A stretch of 64,000 bases of DNA from Montifringilla adamsi (GCA_017590115.1 JAGGNK010007448.1:10398324-10462323); one strand, 5' to 3'; shown: positions 1 through 12,250, numbered from the stretch's first letter. The notes: generated by a model from the sequence alone, not told the origin. A program made the numbers and translations.

Positions 1-3000
1 CTCACTCCAGAGCCAGACAATTCCTACCTGGCATTTTTGCTCTCTTCTGCACCTCTGTGCTGCCTGAACACCGAATGTCAGCAGTCACTGCAAGGAGCCA
101 GCAGCACACTCCTCTGTGGCACCTGCTCAGGACTTGCAGCTCTGTCTTACACAGAGTCTTTTTTCCCCCAACATTATTAAAACCCAGCAAATTGGAACAA
201 TAAACTGCCAAAACCTGATTTTCCAAGTCCTGTAAAGAGAAATATACACAAATTTGTTTATCAAATGGGTGATAATTTAGTTTGCATGCAGAAAAAAGAA
301 ATCAATTTGGCCAGTCATTTCTTAAGCCTCCAAGTAATTTTCTATTCCAATGACACCTGAGGGAATTACAAAGAACTAAAGGTCCTTTCAATACAAAATT
401 CTTAGAAAGAGTATATAAGATCTATTAACCAAGAAGTACAACCTGTGTACTTTACAAAAGATGAAAACATGTCCAGAGCTGAGGTTTACTTTAACTATTT
501 AGGGACAAACTTGAAGAAAGAGTTCAGAGTAGTCACTGCGTGTGTGGCTTCTGTTAACAGCTGAAGTTTTACAACGTACAAAAACCACAAATCTGTCCTG
601 GGCAGTGGTGGGGCAAGTTGTGTGGATCCCTGAGCTGCTCAGAATGCCTCGCTGCAGTTGTATTTCACAAGCCATACTCTCTACTGTTTTGATAATTAAT
701 GAAGCAATCAGGACAGGAAGAAATTAGAGCGCTTTAAAATTTTACTATTTCATAAAATCACAGAAGTGGTTATGAAAGAGACACTAAATCTGGCAGGGAA
801 CACCTGCAGGTGTGAGCAGTGCCAGGCTCTGACTGAGCTGCTGGGCTGAGCACAGCACGGGGGGCACGGAGAAGGGGAGCCCAGCAGGATTCATGGATTT
901 CTGGATTTCTGGATTTCAGGCCAGGACCTGAGCCCAGGCAGGATGAGCAGCACGGGCAGGGACAGAGCCCAGCCCTGAGCTCCTGCTCCACCCAGCACCA
1001 AGGCAGGAGTGCTGCTGAGCAGCCTGGAACTGCCCTGCCAAACCCCAGCACGGACCTGCTTACAGCCTCAGAGATCTGAGAGCCCCTCTGACCCCCTGAG
1101 CAAATACATAATTAAGTAGGGTGTTTTTAAGACATGTTTAATTAGGCCCCCAGCCCCTCCTCACCCCCTCTTTCCCCAATTATGTTCCATTTCCCCCAGA
1201 GATACATGGCTCTGTTAATTATGTAAATAAGTCATGCACTATTCCCTGAAAGAATTATATTTCTGTGAGATGCTGTTCATCTATTATCAATAAAAATAAA
1301 TACAAGACATATGATATGTCATTAAAAATAATTTTTAAGAGCCCGATGATTTTTGGTGTTTTTACTGACTGAAAATACAGGAGAACTGAAGTAAAATAAC
1401 TCACAACTGGAGTTATGCTTCTTCTACATCTCAGATGGTCAGCCAAGCATTGAACTAGATAATACATACAGAGCTGTAGAGAATGAACTTTGTGTGCAAA
1501 CTGTTGATACACTAACAGAGGAACAGAAACAATGGTGTTAAAATTAACAGAGTGAGATTATACCCTAACAAAATGCACGTTCAATTATTTGGGATTGTAA
1601 AGAAGGCATTTTGATTCGCAGATCACAGCTGAAATGATTCATATCAGACCCTGCAAACCACAGCTGAGTGACACTGAGGTGTTTCCTTACCCTCTCAAAC
1701 TGACAGGCAGAGTGCCACTTGCTTGCAGTGGCCCAAGCCCCTGCTAAATGTGTCTGACTTCAATAGGAGAAAATTAAAATGTGCATTATAGACAACTACA
1801 ATTAATACAGCAAAGATTAGCTTGGATTACCAAAGAGAGAATGAAAAATGCTGAAGTATCTTAAGTTTCTGACTGAATTATAACAGAATTCTCTTAATAA
1901 AGAAGTATTTGATTTTTACTTTCCCTGTGCATGACATGAGAGCTCATTTAAATGTTTGCCCAACTGAAATTTCGTGGCACAAGAACAACAAACCCAGAGT
2001 TTAGAAAAAAGGCCTCTTGGTGCTGTCAGCCTGAAAGTGCTGCTGTCACTCATTAATGAGGCCAGGAATTCTGAAAACCTGAGTTAGCACTAATTGTCAC
2101 ATGCTAATAAATATAAAATCACAGTAGAGGAGCTTTTGCACATGAACTTCATAGTCTAAAGGTTACCATTTCACAAATATTCCAGGTACTCCTAGAAGTG
2201 TCTCTGGAATTATGGATGTGACTTTCCACTTCAAGAACACCTAACAGAATATGAAATTCTTCCATCACGATGGTAATGAAGCTCAAACTCCATCCTCCCA
2301 CAGGAGATTCCACAAACAAACCCAGCAGAAAACAGATCTGTGGAGTATTTATACTTGTTTTGGAACAATATGACAATGATCCATCACACCAATGTTTATA
2401 TTTCAGTTTTTAGAGTTGATGACAGAGATATCTGACAATGTGGAGTACACAGAAGACATTTATCCCCAGTCTGAGCAACATCAGATCCATCTCCTGACCC
2501 CAGGACCTGCCAGGTTTGCAGCCAGTCTCCTCCCCGTGCTACACAAATCAGCACTTGAGCAGAAATACAAGGATTAGTGCTCCTTTTTGCCTCGGATACT
2601 ACCCACTGATACTTGAGTTTCCCACCCTCAAAACAGACCATGGCTGCTCCCACCCTCAGCAGAGCCCTGAGGACAAAGACATGGATCATGGAATATTCAG
2701 CAAGTGCTGTGATGTGGATACACAGAACAGTTCTGGGGATTTTTAAAATGCCAAACAATCAATCATTTGTACAAAGGGTCTCATCAGCTCTAGAGAGACG
2801 TGCCAGGCCTCTGTCACAACCAAGGTGCACCTCCCTGACCTGCTGGAGGAGGGAACAGCAAGGCAGAGAAGCCTCATTCTCAGTCCAGAATTTGTAACGG
2901 AAACAGCAGAAACGGCTCTGCTGAAGCTGCAACCACTGCATCTGCTCGTTTCTAGACAAGCACTGCCAACACCTGACGGCCCCCACGGAGTCCAAGAGGA

Positions 3001-3082
3001 GCCTGCAGAAGCCAAAGGCCAGGAGCAGAGCCTGGCCTGGGCACAGGGCACCCCTGGCACCCGACAGAGCCCGGGCACTCAC
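1..3082 (-). other. MAPKAP1: MAPKAP1 intron following the third coding exon (partial)
   Basis: No exon was recognised here; in particular no reading frame resembles the next SIN1 segment. About 1081-1260 is an AT-rich block with several TAATTA-type cores that reads like conserved noncoding DNA. The rest is ordinary mixed intron sequence, with a short triplicated TGGATTTC near 893-918. The intron starts with a strong GTGAGT donor at 3082. Confidence 0.7.
1081..1260. promoter_or_regulatory. Candidate conserved noncoding element with homeodomain cores
   Basis: The block contains ACATAATTAAG, GTTTAATTAGG and GTTAATTATGTAAATAAG within about 150 bp, flanking a pyrimidine-rich centre. Clustered TAATTA cores of this kind are common in developmental enhancers. 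It lies in a MAPKAP1 intron about 21 kb upstream of the PBX3 start, so PBX3 is a possible target. This is inferred from composition and motifs only. Confidence 0.25.
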
Positions 3083-3231
3083 CTTGCCGTCGAACTTGGA
3101 GTACTCATTGAAGGGGTTGTTGAGCTGCAGGGGACACTGCTCCAGTCGCACAGAGAGGATGGACTGCTTCCCAGAACACGGGGATTTCACCCTAAAATTC
3201 TTCTTTTCAAACAGTGAGCTCAGCTCCTCTG
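3083..3231 (-). CDS. MAPKAP1: MAPKAP1 third coding exon, residues 117-166, start of the CRIM domain
   Basis: This 149-nt exon begins with CA after TGATCTGCAG, completing Ala117, and ends GGCAAG|GTGAGT. It encodes [18 protein letters not shown] and then [18 protein letters not shown] and [13 protein letters not shown]. The block from about residue 137 is the start of the conserved region in the middle (CRIM) of SIN1, the part that recruits AKT to mTORC2. The first 15-20 residues differ from the mammalian sequence as I remember it, and the CRIM start is nearly invariant. The following exon is not visible between 3082 and 1, so the rest of CRIM, the RAS-binding domain and the PH domain lie outside the window to the left. 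Confidence 0.96.
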
Positions 3232-4930
3232 CTGCAGATCAGAAAAGAGATTAGAGGCATCGCATGAGGAGACATACAGAGGCTGCTGCTCACCACAGAG
3301 AGATAACATCATAAGAGGGAGCACAAAATCAAATAAATAAACCTACAAATGCTTCAGCAGGGCAGCATCTACCACCACTCTTTCATAGCCCAAAGACATG
3401 AAGCCATTAAGAAGCCTGAATGATGCTCCTGTTGAAGCTGAGAAAAAGGTGAGTTTCCCTGTACAGAGAACAGAGCTGATCAGTGTGAGACCCACTTGAG
3501 TCAGGAAACAATCAAGAGAATGGCACATTCCTGGTCTCTCTGCTTGCCTACCTTCTCCAGAGAGAGAAGGAAAGGAGCTGCTGCCACAGGAGCAGCAGAG
3601 CTGCCACTGAGCCTGCAGCACGGGGCACAGCAGCCCTGCCCTGCAGGGACACCCTGCCAGCTGCAGCCCTGGCACCAGCCCCAGGACAGCTCTGCACTTC
3701 TGCTTCTCCTGGGGGACTGGATACAGCCTCCCCTCTTAAAAATGTCCAACCTGAAACCACCATTCCACATCAGCAGTTGAACAATAACAACAAAAAAAGC
3801 TTTCTAAAAACAAAGGGATGCAAGTTCAGGAGTCTTTGTGTGGTCTGTGAAGGTTCATAAAAGCCTTTTAATATGAAGCAAGTGCACAGCTGAATTTCCA
3901 CCAACAGCTCAACTCCCAATTTACTTTACAAAACCCTAGAAAATAGGACTTCTTGTGTTAGAAGGCACTGTGAAATCGGGACAGGGTGTTCCAGCACAGC
4001 AGCACCAAGGGCTCTGGCTGCAGGGAGCTGTGCCTGGAGCTGGCCCAGCTTTCCCCCCCAGCAAGCAGAGCCCCCAGCCTCCATCCATCACCCCCCGGGG
4101 CCCAGCCCAGCTCTCCTGCCCTGGGGCTCCCCACAGCTCCCAGATTCCCATCTTGCTTCTCCAGGGAAAGGGAACTGTTCCCGAGAGGGAATGACCCGCC
4201 ACTTGATCCGCAGGGACTTGGCTCATTTTTTAGAGTGCAAAATTAAAACCTGTCAAATGATAACTAGTCAAAAGCTCCATTTATTTTTATCAGCAGATTG
4301 CCTTAAAATTCAGGCAGTTGGCAGAGGTGCTAAATACTGGCACTGAGAGATCCCCAGCGGGCTTGTGAGAGGCTGCAGTTAACCAAAAAAGCTTGATTTA
4401 ATCCCTTTCAATGTGGCCACTTTAACTCCATTAGGTTGTTTTGGTTTTTCAACAAGCTCTTGTACCTAATTAAAAAAACAAATCTAAAGCATTATGCTGG
4501 AGTATTACCTTTAACTGACAATTCCTGGGCACTTGGAAAGGCCATTGGAATCCACTACAATGGTTTTACTCAGACAAGTGAAAAAGCAAGTTTTTATCTA
4601 CAGCTACTCTGCATGTCAGTATGGGCTGGATGCAAGACTTGGGAAGGATTTCCTCGACACATCGTTAATTTGCATTTTATATGCTCTGAAATGAAGGAAT
4701 GTAAGATGCAAAGGCACAGAGGATATCCTGAAGGGCTGCTCCTCCTTGCTGCAGGGCTGTTCAGGCAGTAAGGGAGCAGCACCCAGGCCTCAGTGGCCAA
4801 GCAGAGAAGGAAAACCAGCTCTGCCAACAGCCCCGAGCCTGGAGTTTTTGTGTGACTTCTTTATTTTTTATTTAAATCTGCTCTGCAGCAGGCAGGCACT
4901 GATCCATTTGCCTGCACATTCCTCAGGGGG

Positions 4931-5110
4931 GACAAGAGTGGCTCAGAAGGGACAGGAGTGGCTCAGAAGGGACAAGAGTGGCTCAGAGGGGACAAGAGTG
5001 GCTCAGAGGGGACAGGAGTGGCTCAGAGGGGACAAGAGTGGCTCAGAGGGGACAAGTGTGGCTCAGAGGGGACAGGAGTGGCTCAGAGGGGACAAGAGTG
5101 GCTCTGGGGG
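4931..5110. repeat. 20-bp minisatellite, 9 copies
   Basis: Nine head-to-tail units of exactly 20 bp with the consensus GACAAGAGTGGCTCAGAGGG. Units differ only by A/G and A/T changes (GACAGG, GAAGG, GACAAGTG). The last unit decays to GGCTCTGGGGG. Because 20 is not a multiple of 3 and the unit lacks stops on the plus strand, all three frames stay open and give long spurious peptides. High similarity between units suggests recent expansion and likely length polymorphism. Confidence 0.97.
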
Positions 5111-5975
5111 CAGAAGGGGAGGTGGCCATGGAGCCCCCAGCAGCAGCAGGGGCTGCAGGAAGCCGAGCCTGAGCCAGCCCAGAGTGCAGGACACACAGGA
5201 GGGATGTGCAGCATCCCTGGCCAAGGGCTATAAAACACTGAGCAAAGAGTTGGAGGTCATGGTAGATTAACCTTTAAAACCTACAACTCTGCTTACAGGA
5301 GGAGAAAGGCAAAAACATTTCAGAATGCATTAGCAGGGGTATCCAGCACAGCTGAACACTGAATTAAGGATTAGTGAGACCCTGCTGCTCGTGTGAGCAG
5401 CTTTGTTCACTCCTCTGAAAAAGATGTTACAGGGCTGGAGAACAAATGGCAGCCACGGAGATAGGGAGAATTAGGCAAAAAAAGGGAGATTACACAGGAA
5501 CCTCATTAAGATATACACAAATTTCGAAAGAAGTAGGCATGACAGACCATACAAAGGTTTGAATGTCTGTCAAGTACAACAGAAATAGAAACTAGCTGGA
5601 GCTCTAAAATAGGAAAATTGAGACAGATTTGTAATTTCACATACTACAATTTAAACTATGTAGAACATCCAGTCACAAATACTTAATTATATAATTAACA
5701 AAACCAGAATTTAATATTTTTGAGAAATCAGTGATAACAGTTTCACCAAGGAAAGGCAAGATCAGCCAAGCCAGCACTTACTATGCTTGCATTTAAGCAG
5801 ACCATACATATACTCTTGATTTCTTAAGATTTGCACCTTATCTAAAGAAGTAGCCACAAAAATACCCCAAGCAAGTGAACTCTCCAAAATCCCCCATGGC
5901 ACCATGTGGAAGTGCCCTGGAGGCTCTGATGCTGCATCTGGAGAGAGACACCTGGGCAGAGGCACTCCTGTCCCT

Positions 5976-6205
5976 GCTGTGCCACAGTGCCACCAGGGCT
6001 CTGCCACACTGCCAGTGCTACCAGGGCTGTGCCACAGTGCCACCAGGGCTCAGCCACAGTGCCACCAGGGCTCTGTCACACTGCCAGTGCCACCTGGGCT
6101 CTGTCACAGTGCCACCAGGGCTCTGTCACAGAGCCACCAGGGCTCAGCCACACTGCCAGTGCCACCTGGGCTGTGCCACAGTGCCACCAGGGCTGTGCCC
6201 TGCTC
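5976..6205. repeat. Degenerate minisatellite of GCCACCAGGGCT units
   Basis: About ten irregular units of 18-24 bp are built on CACAGTGCCACCAGGGCTCTG, alternating with CACACTGCCAGTGCCACCTGGG variants. There is higher-order alternation of the two variants. It lies about 350 bp downstream (on the minus strand) of the second MAPKAP1 coding exon. Confidence 0.9.
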
Positions 6206-6276
6206 AGGCCCCTCTGAGCCCCTGAGGGGACAGACACCCTGAGCCCCCAGGGAGACCTTGGGGTGCAGAGCCCACT

Positions 6277-6374
6277 CCATAACTCCATAACCCCATAACC
6301 CCCTAACCCCATAACTCCATAACTCATAACCCCATAACCCCCTAACCCCATAACTCCCTAACCCCATAACCCCA
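6277..6374. repeat. Telomere-like CCCATAA/CCCCTAA tandem repeat
   Basis: Roughly a dozen 7-9 bp units alternate between CCATAAC, CCCCTAAC and CTCCATAA. They resemble degenerate vertebrate telomere repeats (CCCTAA) but with frequent extra C and T-to-AT changes. The array begins 65 bp after the preceding minisatellite and ends 180 bp from the second MAPKAP1 coding exon. Confidence 0.85.
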
Positions 6375-6555
6375 AGTGGGTGCCCAACATTGCCCTCTGC
6401 CCTGTTAACCCCCTGAGTGCCGTGGCCAGGGCTGGCACCCTGAGAGCACAAAGCATTGGCATTTCCTCTAGGCTGTGAAAATCACAAACTGCGAATGCCG
6501 TAACCATCACAGCAGGGATAAAACCAGTAGGAAAAGAAGAGATATTTTATTTTAC

Positions 6556-6645
6556 CTGAGTAAGAAGTATTTCTGTCTTTCCACTGAACGTTTTTGCATT
6601 TTATTTGATTTTGTCTCTCTTTCCGCAGACGTTCTAGTCTCTGAG
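6556..6645 (-). CDS. MAPKAP1: MAPKAP1 second coding exon, residues 87-116 plus one base
   Basis: This 90-nt exon follows a TTTCTTTTCAAG acceptor and ends at TCAG|GTAAAA. It starts with CT, which completes the codon opened by the final G of the upstream exon (GCT, Ala87). It then encodes [18 protein letters not shown] followed by [11 protein letters not shown], closely matching the basic, probably helical segment of SIN1 after Thr86. It leaves one G for the next exon. The reading frame is open throughout and both junctions keep phase. The exon falls between minisatellites in the flanking introns but is itself clean. Its short length and junction codons make a pseudogene very unlikely. Confidence 0.95.
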
Positions 6646-9600
6646 CTTGAAAAGAAATATTACAACTATAAGTTTGTCAATGAAAGTTTACTATAAACAA
6701 AGACATAATTAACTACCTTTATATGAATAAAGATGTTTTATACTGCATATGTAGGGGAAAAAGTCATAAAATTTTAAAGGTGGCACCCCTGAAAAGCAAA
6801 TACCAACAAAAACATGAAAATGTTCTTGATTTATAATTGAAATTAGAGGATATAAAACATTAATAGAGATCATAAAGATAGTATTAACATGGAAGAGAAT
6901 AATAAAATGTGAAAACTTCTGTGATTAATATGACATTTCATTATATAAATCATTAATAACGGTCTTAAAGGAATTTTAATGCACAAATGAACTGAAGTGA
7001 ATATTACATTACAGGAATAAAATTACTGTTATGAATTACTCTACCCGTTTCAAAAATTAAAGATAAATGAACTCAGACTAGACTATTAAAGTTTTAAATA
7101 TAAAATCCTTTATCTAAAAATCATGAAAATTATAAAATGTCAAAGCGATATAAATTAGCACGGCTTTTCCTTCAGTGGGCTGAAACAGTTTATAGGTAGT
7201 AAAAGAAATGATTTGTATCTTCACAACATTAGTCAAATCCTAAAATGAATATAATATTTCTTCACATATATTTTGACTCCAAAATATGGTCAGGAAAAAA
7301 AAGCCCCAAATAGTTCTGACACCAAAGAACTTGCAGCCCAGGGTACCAGAGAACAACTTCAATTACCTTTTTTGTTAACTGTAATTCTTCCTTGGGGGAA
7401 AAACCTGATGGAAGCCACCCGAGACAATGACCCCAAGAAACCACGGATATCCTGCACTCCAAACAAGCAGATCAGACTGGGAAGTAAAACTGACAGTGCT
7501 GATCCCCAAAGGAAACAATTTGCTGGACATATTAGCAATTTTGATGTATTGAGATAATTCATTAACTAAAATGGGTTTGTAGAAGAGATTCTAAAATGCT
7601 AAATGACTCTGACAATTTTTGGATACAAGTGGAGTTCCCTGAGCCTTTTCAGCAATTAAAAAACATTAATAAGTATTTTCTATCCTTTCTGTTATTATTC
7701 TTTTACATTTAGGTCTTTGAACTGAATTGTGGACAAGGAAGTAATTTTTTTTTTCTCCATAAAAACTGTCGATGAGGGAACTGATAAAAAAATCCTCCTT
7801 TGAAGCTGAACAGCTGTGGCAAGCAGTTGAAGGTGCAAGCACAAACGGGGACTTTGATAAGTATCTCCCATTAACAACACGATGCTAGAACCTGAATACC
7901 TCTAGGTAGCTTCCTCTTAATGAAATAAGAAATATATCCCTTCTCATAAGTTTAAATATTGGGAAAACACTGTTGTAGTATAGATATTTTATTCTGAAAG
8001 AAAAGCTCTACATTGGTACTAGTTACTGCCCACACTGTAACTCAAGATTACCTTCCAAAACCCTTCCTTTCCAAATGAGCTATCAGAAAATAGAAATAAA
8101 TAATATTTTAATATAATAAAATATAATCTGTTAGATGAACAGGTAAACAAAGAATTAAGGAAAAACCATAGAATAGAAACAAGATCATGCATGTTTTTAT
8201 CCTGTTTGATATTTCCACCCCCTGTCAAAACAAATGTCCAAGAGCACAGGCAGCACCTCCCCTGACCCACCTTGCTCCTCCAGCCAAGTGGAGTCACCTA
8301 AATCACCTAAATGATCAGAAGTGACCATTTCACTGTGGGACCGTGCTACCAGACCAGATGGAATGGCCAGCACCTGCTAGAAATGTGAATTACTGAGGGC
8401 TCGCTGTCACAGGCAGCCAGGGACAGTTTTGGGGGGTGAAAAACCAAAGTTTGGTGGCTGCCCAAGGGTTTCATTAATGGTCAGTCCTGAGCTGAGCCTT
8501 TGCTCCTGGCCTGGGCACTGTGCTGCTTGCCTGGCAACCCCTGGCACTGCCCTCTCCTCCTGGCATGCCAGAGCTCCCACCCCTGACCTTGGAACATGCC
8601 CCAGCTGGCACATGAAATGCCTTCAGGTGGCACTGCCCTCTCCTCCTGGCACGCCAGAGCTCCTGGCACCCCTGACCTTGGAACATGCCCCAGCTGGCAC
8701 CTGAAATGTCTTCAGGTGGCACTGCCCTCTCCTCCTGGCATGCCAGAGCTCCTGGCACCCCTGACCTTGGAACATGCCCCAGCTGGCACCTGCAAACCCT
8801 TCAAACCATCATTCACATGGGATTATTCCACCAGTCTGCTCCCTGGGTGAAACGATCCTTCAGAATCCTTTTCTGGAGTAATTCTATAAACCCTCAGACT
8901 TTGTCTCTCCTTCCTCAGGAGCTGCACCCCGGGCTGAAGTGCCCCAGCCCAGGGCAGCCTGGATTGCCAGCACAGCCTCCTGCCAGGCTGGGCTGTAATC
9001 TCAGTTTATTTCCAAACCTCCTGCCACAGGAGATCAGTGCCAAAGCTTTTCTGGCACCTCTCACAGCTTCCTACTTGGAAAAGGCATTTCAGTATCTCTG
9101 ACACCACACACATTTTCCTGGTGAAGCAGAGCACAGAGGTGCTTTCTGGGCTCTAGGTGGTGTTATAATACCTGCAGAAATCATTTAAAAAAATATACAG
9201 GAACAGGAAAAAGAGGTCAGTACTGACCACTGCACACCAACCTTCTCCTCTGTATTTTACCTCACAGAACTCCTGTTCATAATATTCCCCAGGTCTAAGA
9301 AGAGCCTGGATATCCCTTATATGAAACACCACATGGGAGAGCTTTCTGCCAGCCATGACAAAATGAGTGTATTTTGCAAAGGTGTTCACCCTTAAACTTC
9401 CTAATCTGGTACCTTAAACCCTAGCTCAAGGTTTTTATCAAAAATAAAACTTCAGCAGACAAAATACAGACAAATCATTCCCTTTGCTGGCTCACATCAA
9501 ACTTCATTCCTCTCTTTTATAACAAATACATTTGATGCCTCACTAGGCAGATTTTTTTCTCAGAAAATAACCATCCTGTTCAAAAGTGAACACCCCTCCA

Positions 9601-9914
9601 GACAGTAACAATAGAGACATCAGAGACTGTTCACGTACTTTGGATTTAGATTTGATGTCTCCACAATTTGAATTTTTTTATATCTACAAAACTGACTACC
9701 TCAACGTTCCCCTGCACAGGAATAGGTAAAACAGCAATTAAGGCTGGGCTGACAGCAGACTAAAGTTGCTGAATCGTTGTGTATCCTTCTCTAGAAGGGC
9801 TCAGCACCGCAAAGGGAGCGCGGCAGACCCCAGGCCAGCCCCGCTCGGCTCTGTCCTTCAGGCAGGACAAGCAAAGCCCGGCCTGGGGGCCGGGGCGGCG
9901 CAGGCACCACGCAC
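6646..9914 (-). other. MAPKAP1: MAPKAP1 intron between the first and second coding exons
   Basis: Bounded by GTGCGT at 9914 and TTCAAG at 6646. About 6.65-8.2 kb is AT-rich and featureless to the eye. A tandem array sits at 8543-8793. The remainder shows no gene, RNA gene or recognisable transposon. Confidence 0.85.
8543..8793. repeat. 86-89 bp tandem repeat, about 2.8 copies
   Basis: Units start GGCACTGCCCTCTCCTCC at 8543, 8629 and 8718 and each contains CCTTGGAACATGCCCCAGCTGG. The first unit lacks a few bases in the CTCC(TGGCA)CCCC stretch, giving 86 rather than 89 bp. The third unit stops in CACCTGCAAACC. Copies differ at only a handful of positions, so duplication is fairly recent. Confidence 0.93.
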
Positions 9915-10173
9915 CTGTGTTGGATCGGCGCCTGATGCCGAAGTCCCAGCTGGAGGTGATGTCCACGGACTGGGAGTAGACGTAGCCCTGAGCGTCCCCG
10001 TTGCCGCCCTGCGGCTCCGAGGCGCCGTCCCCGAACGCGGCCGAGGGCTGCAGCTTCTCCAGGTCCACGTCGTGGTCGATCAGCACCATCTCGCACATGC
10101 CCGTGTCGTCGCTGGTCACGTGCGACTGCCGGATGTGCGCCAGGATGATGGTGGGGTTGTCCAGGAAAGCCAT
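9915..10173 (-). CDS. MAPKAP1: MAPKAP1 (SIN1) first coding exon, residues 1-86
   Basis: SIN1 is a core subunit of mTORC2, the kinase complex that phosphorylates AKT. The minus-strand reading opens with [20 protein letters not shown] and runs through the SIN1 N-terminus to IRRRSNT, then an ACAG|GTGCGT donor (last exon base 9915). Length is 259 nt, or 86 codons plus one base. The arginine-rich RxRxxT motif at residues 81-86 matches the known AKT/S6K site Thr86 of mammalian SIN1. Residues about 41-60 look like a fast-evolving linker. The ATG at 10173 is chosen because it matches the family start. A pyrimidine-rich acceptor (TCCCTCCTTCCCAG) puts the likely exon 5' boundary near 10232, with another AG giving 10224, so about 50-60 nt of leader precede the ATG. 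The exon is GC-rich for its surroundings. Identity is very secure; the 5' boundary is inferred. Confidence 0.97.
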
Positions 10174-12019
10174 CCTGCCGCAGGGCCACCACCTCGCTGT
10201 ACTATCTCCTCTCCATCCTGCCTCCTGGGCACCTGGGAAGGAGGGACACGGCGTTGCAGGAACGGACACGAGAAGCCCAGAGCCCCGCTCCCGAAGGTCA
10301 CCGGGATGCACGGACCCCGACAGGCTGAGGGCAAGCTGTTCGACTCTGCCACGTTACTCGTGCCACGCCGGTTGCTGAGATCCATTTAAGGAACAGGGGG
10401 TTTGGAGGCCAGCTCGAAACCTGAGTCCCAGGACAGCAGAGATACCTACAGACAGGTCTCAGCACTCTGCAACACATGGCTGCTGTAAGGAAAAACACCC
10501 CCCAGGGCTGCACACAGGAGGATGGCAAGGGAATCCAGAGCAGAAACACCTGCCTATTCCAACTGATCCATTTACAAAACTGACGGCGTTTTGGATTTCT
10601 TTTCACCCATCATAACTGTGTTTCTGTTTTGCTTCTGTGTCTACACACCAACTTTTTGAGTACCTTATTACAGACTCTCTTCAGGTTTTGTATTTCCAGG
10701 AAAAAGCTTTAAACATGAAGAGATTAGTGTCTCAGGGCAGAATATTGAACATCTGCTGCTGCATGGTGCTTCACACAGGGCAATGCTGTAACACAGAAAG
10801 CTCTGTGACCAAATACCACACGCCTGAGCTCTAAAGCACTTTAAGAACAGTAATTGCCACTTACCTAAGATATTTCATTCAGAGCACTCAAGTGGCCTTT
10901 TGAAACAAAGCAGAGGGCAAAAAGGAAAAGGAAAAAACCCCAAACCACAAAACCCAAACCACGCTCACATTGTTATCTGATTTTTCTGTAGCTGTGGGTT
11001 TGCAGTGATGCCAATCTAATTCAAGCCCGGGCTGACTGTGAAAGGGGCAGCTCCATGCCCTGCCTGACCTGCTCCAGGAGTTCCACCACCTCCCAAAGCT
11101 GGCAGTGGAGCTGTGGGATGAGCTGGATCAAAAAATTACCTGCTGAAAATAACCTAAAAAGAAAAAAAATAATTATTCCTGTTCATGCAGAGAGTCCATC
11201 AGTGAGCAGCAGCAGGAGCCACTGGGACACCTCCACCTGAGGGGGCTCAGTCTGAGCTCACACACAGGGCAAGACTGAAGTTTGGAATCCCCACTGCTTT
11301 TCTAACCAGAGGAAAACACTTTACTGAGCTGCATGTGTGTGTTTGGGATTTTGAACTCAGAAACACCAGAAATCTCCTGTCCTTGCTGCTTGCAAAACTG
11401 CTGCTTAAATCACACAAAGCCACTTCCCATGAAAATCTGCTGAAGGCAGCTGGCCTTCTCCAGGATATTTTAACAGATGGAAGGGGCAGAAAGGACCAGC
11501 CAGGCTTGTTCCAGGACCAATGAATGCATTTTGCCACGTTCCCTTTTTTGTCCCCATAAATTCTGCTATTAGTGAAATTCACTCCAGCAGGATCCTTGGA
11601 GACCCCCAAAGCCCACCTGGACACAGCCTGGAGCTGTGCTGGCCCTGCCTGGGGTGGGAGTTTGGACGGGATCTCCAGAGGCTCCAGAGCACCACAACTC
11701 CACACTCTGTTTTAATTTTCTGACTCTTTCCATCAAAGAAGGTAGAGAGGCCACGAGGCAAATGTCCCACCCAAAGGACTGAAGTGTCCGGGGCTCTGAC
11801 CCTGCCCCAGCGTGACCAGCACAGCGGGGCCTGAAAAACACACACACAACCAAGTACAGCCTATGGACATGGCAAAACACACGTTGAGAATGTTCTCTAA
11901 ATTGAATTATTTCTACTCACTGATTAGGAAAGGCCACGTGTACCTGCAATTGGCAAAAACTTGTTTAAATAAGCAACAGCCTCGGGCGTCGGAAAGGTCT
12001 GCAAACTCCCAATCAAAAA

Positions 12020-12250
12020 TTACTGCTGCCCCATCAATGTGTCATATAAATGTTGGCATGTTAATTGTGTATTTATAAGATTGTTAATGGTTAGTTAATT
12101 TACCTCCCACACTATTATTGTACTTGAAATGATTTAATGTCTGCTGAGGGAGTTAACAACATGTAACAGCAGATGCGAGAGTTTTACCTTTATACCCTGC
12201 ACCCCGACTTCCTGCCATTAACAGTCCTGTGCTAAATCAGCCAAGCTTCT
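12020..12250. promoter_or_regulatory. Candidate conserved noncoding element
   Basis: An AT-rich block with ATGTTAATTGTG, TTGTTAATGG, GTTAGTTAATTTAC and AAATGATTTAATG, followed by GAGTTAACAACATG and an E-box-like AACAGCAGATG. Density of TTAAT cores over 200 bp is above the surrounding intron. No coding potential is seen. Judged by appearance only. Confidence 0.22.

Larger units (their letters stand above)
3232..6555 (-). other. MAPKAP1: MAPKAP1 intron between the second and third coding exons
   Basis: Bounded by GTAAAA at 6555 and TGATCTGCAG at 3232. It holds three tandem-repeat arrays (4931-5110, 5976-6205 and 6277-6374). Elsewhere there are only unremarkable GC-rich and AT-rich intron stretches. 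Open frames in 3.3-4.2 kb are GC-rich chance frames. Confidence 0.85.

Noticed and set aside
751..790. Short AATCACAGAAGTGG resembling the antisense CR1 end
   Set aside because: Only about ten bases match and the following sequence is unlike CR1.
1..3082. Search for the next MAPKAP1 exon (rest of the CRIM domain)
   Set aside because: No minus-strand frame resembles it, so the next exon is presumed outside the window.
4931..6374. Repeat arrays as CRISPR-like structure
   Set aside because: Units are directly adjacent without unique spacers and the DNA is clearly vertebrate.
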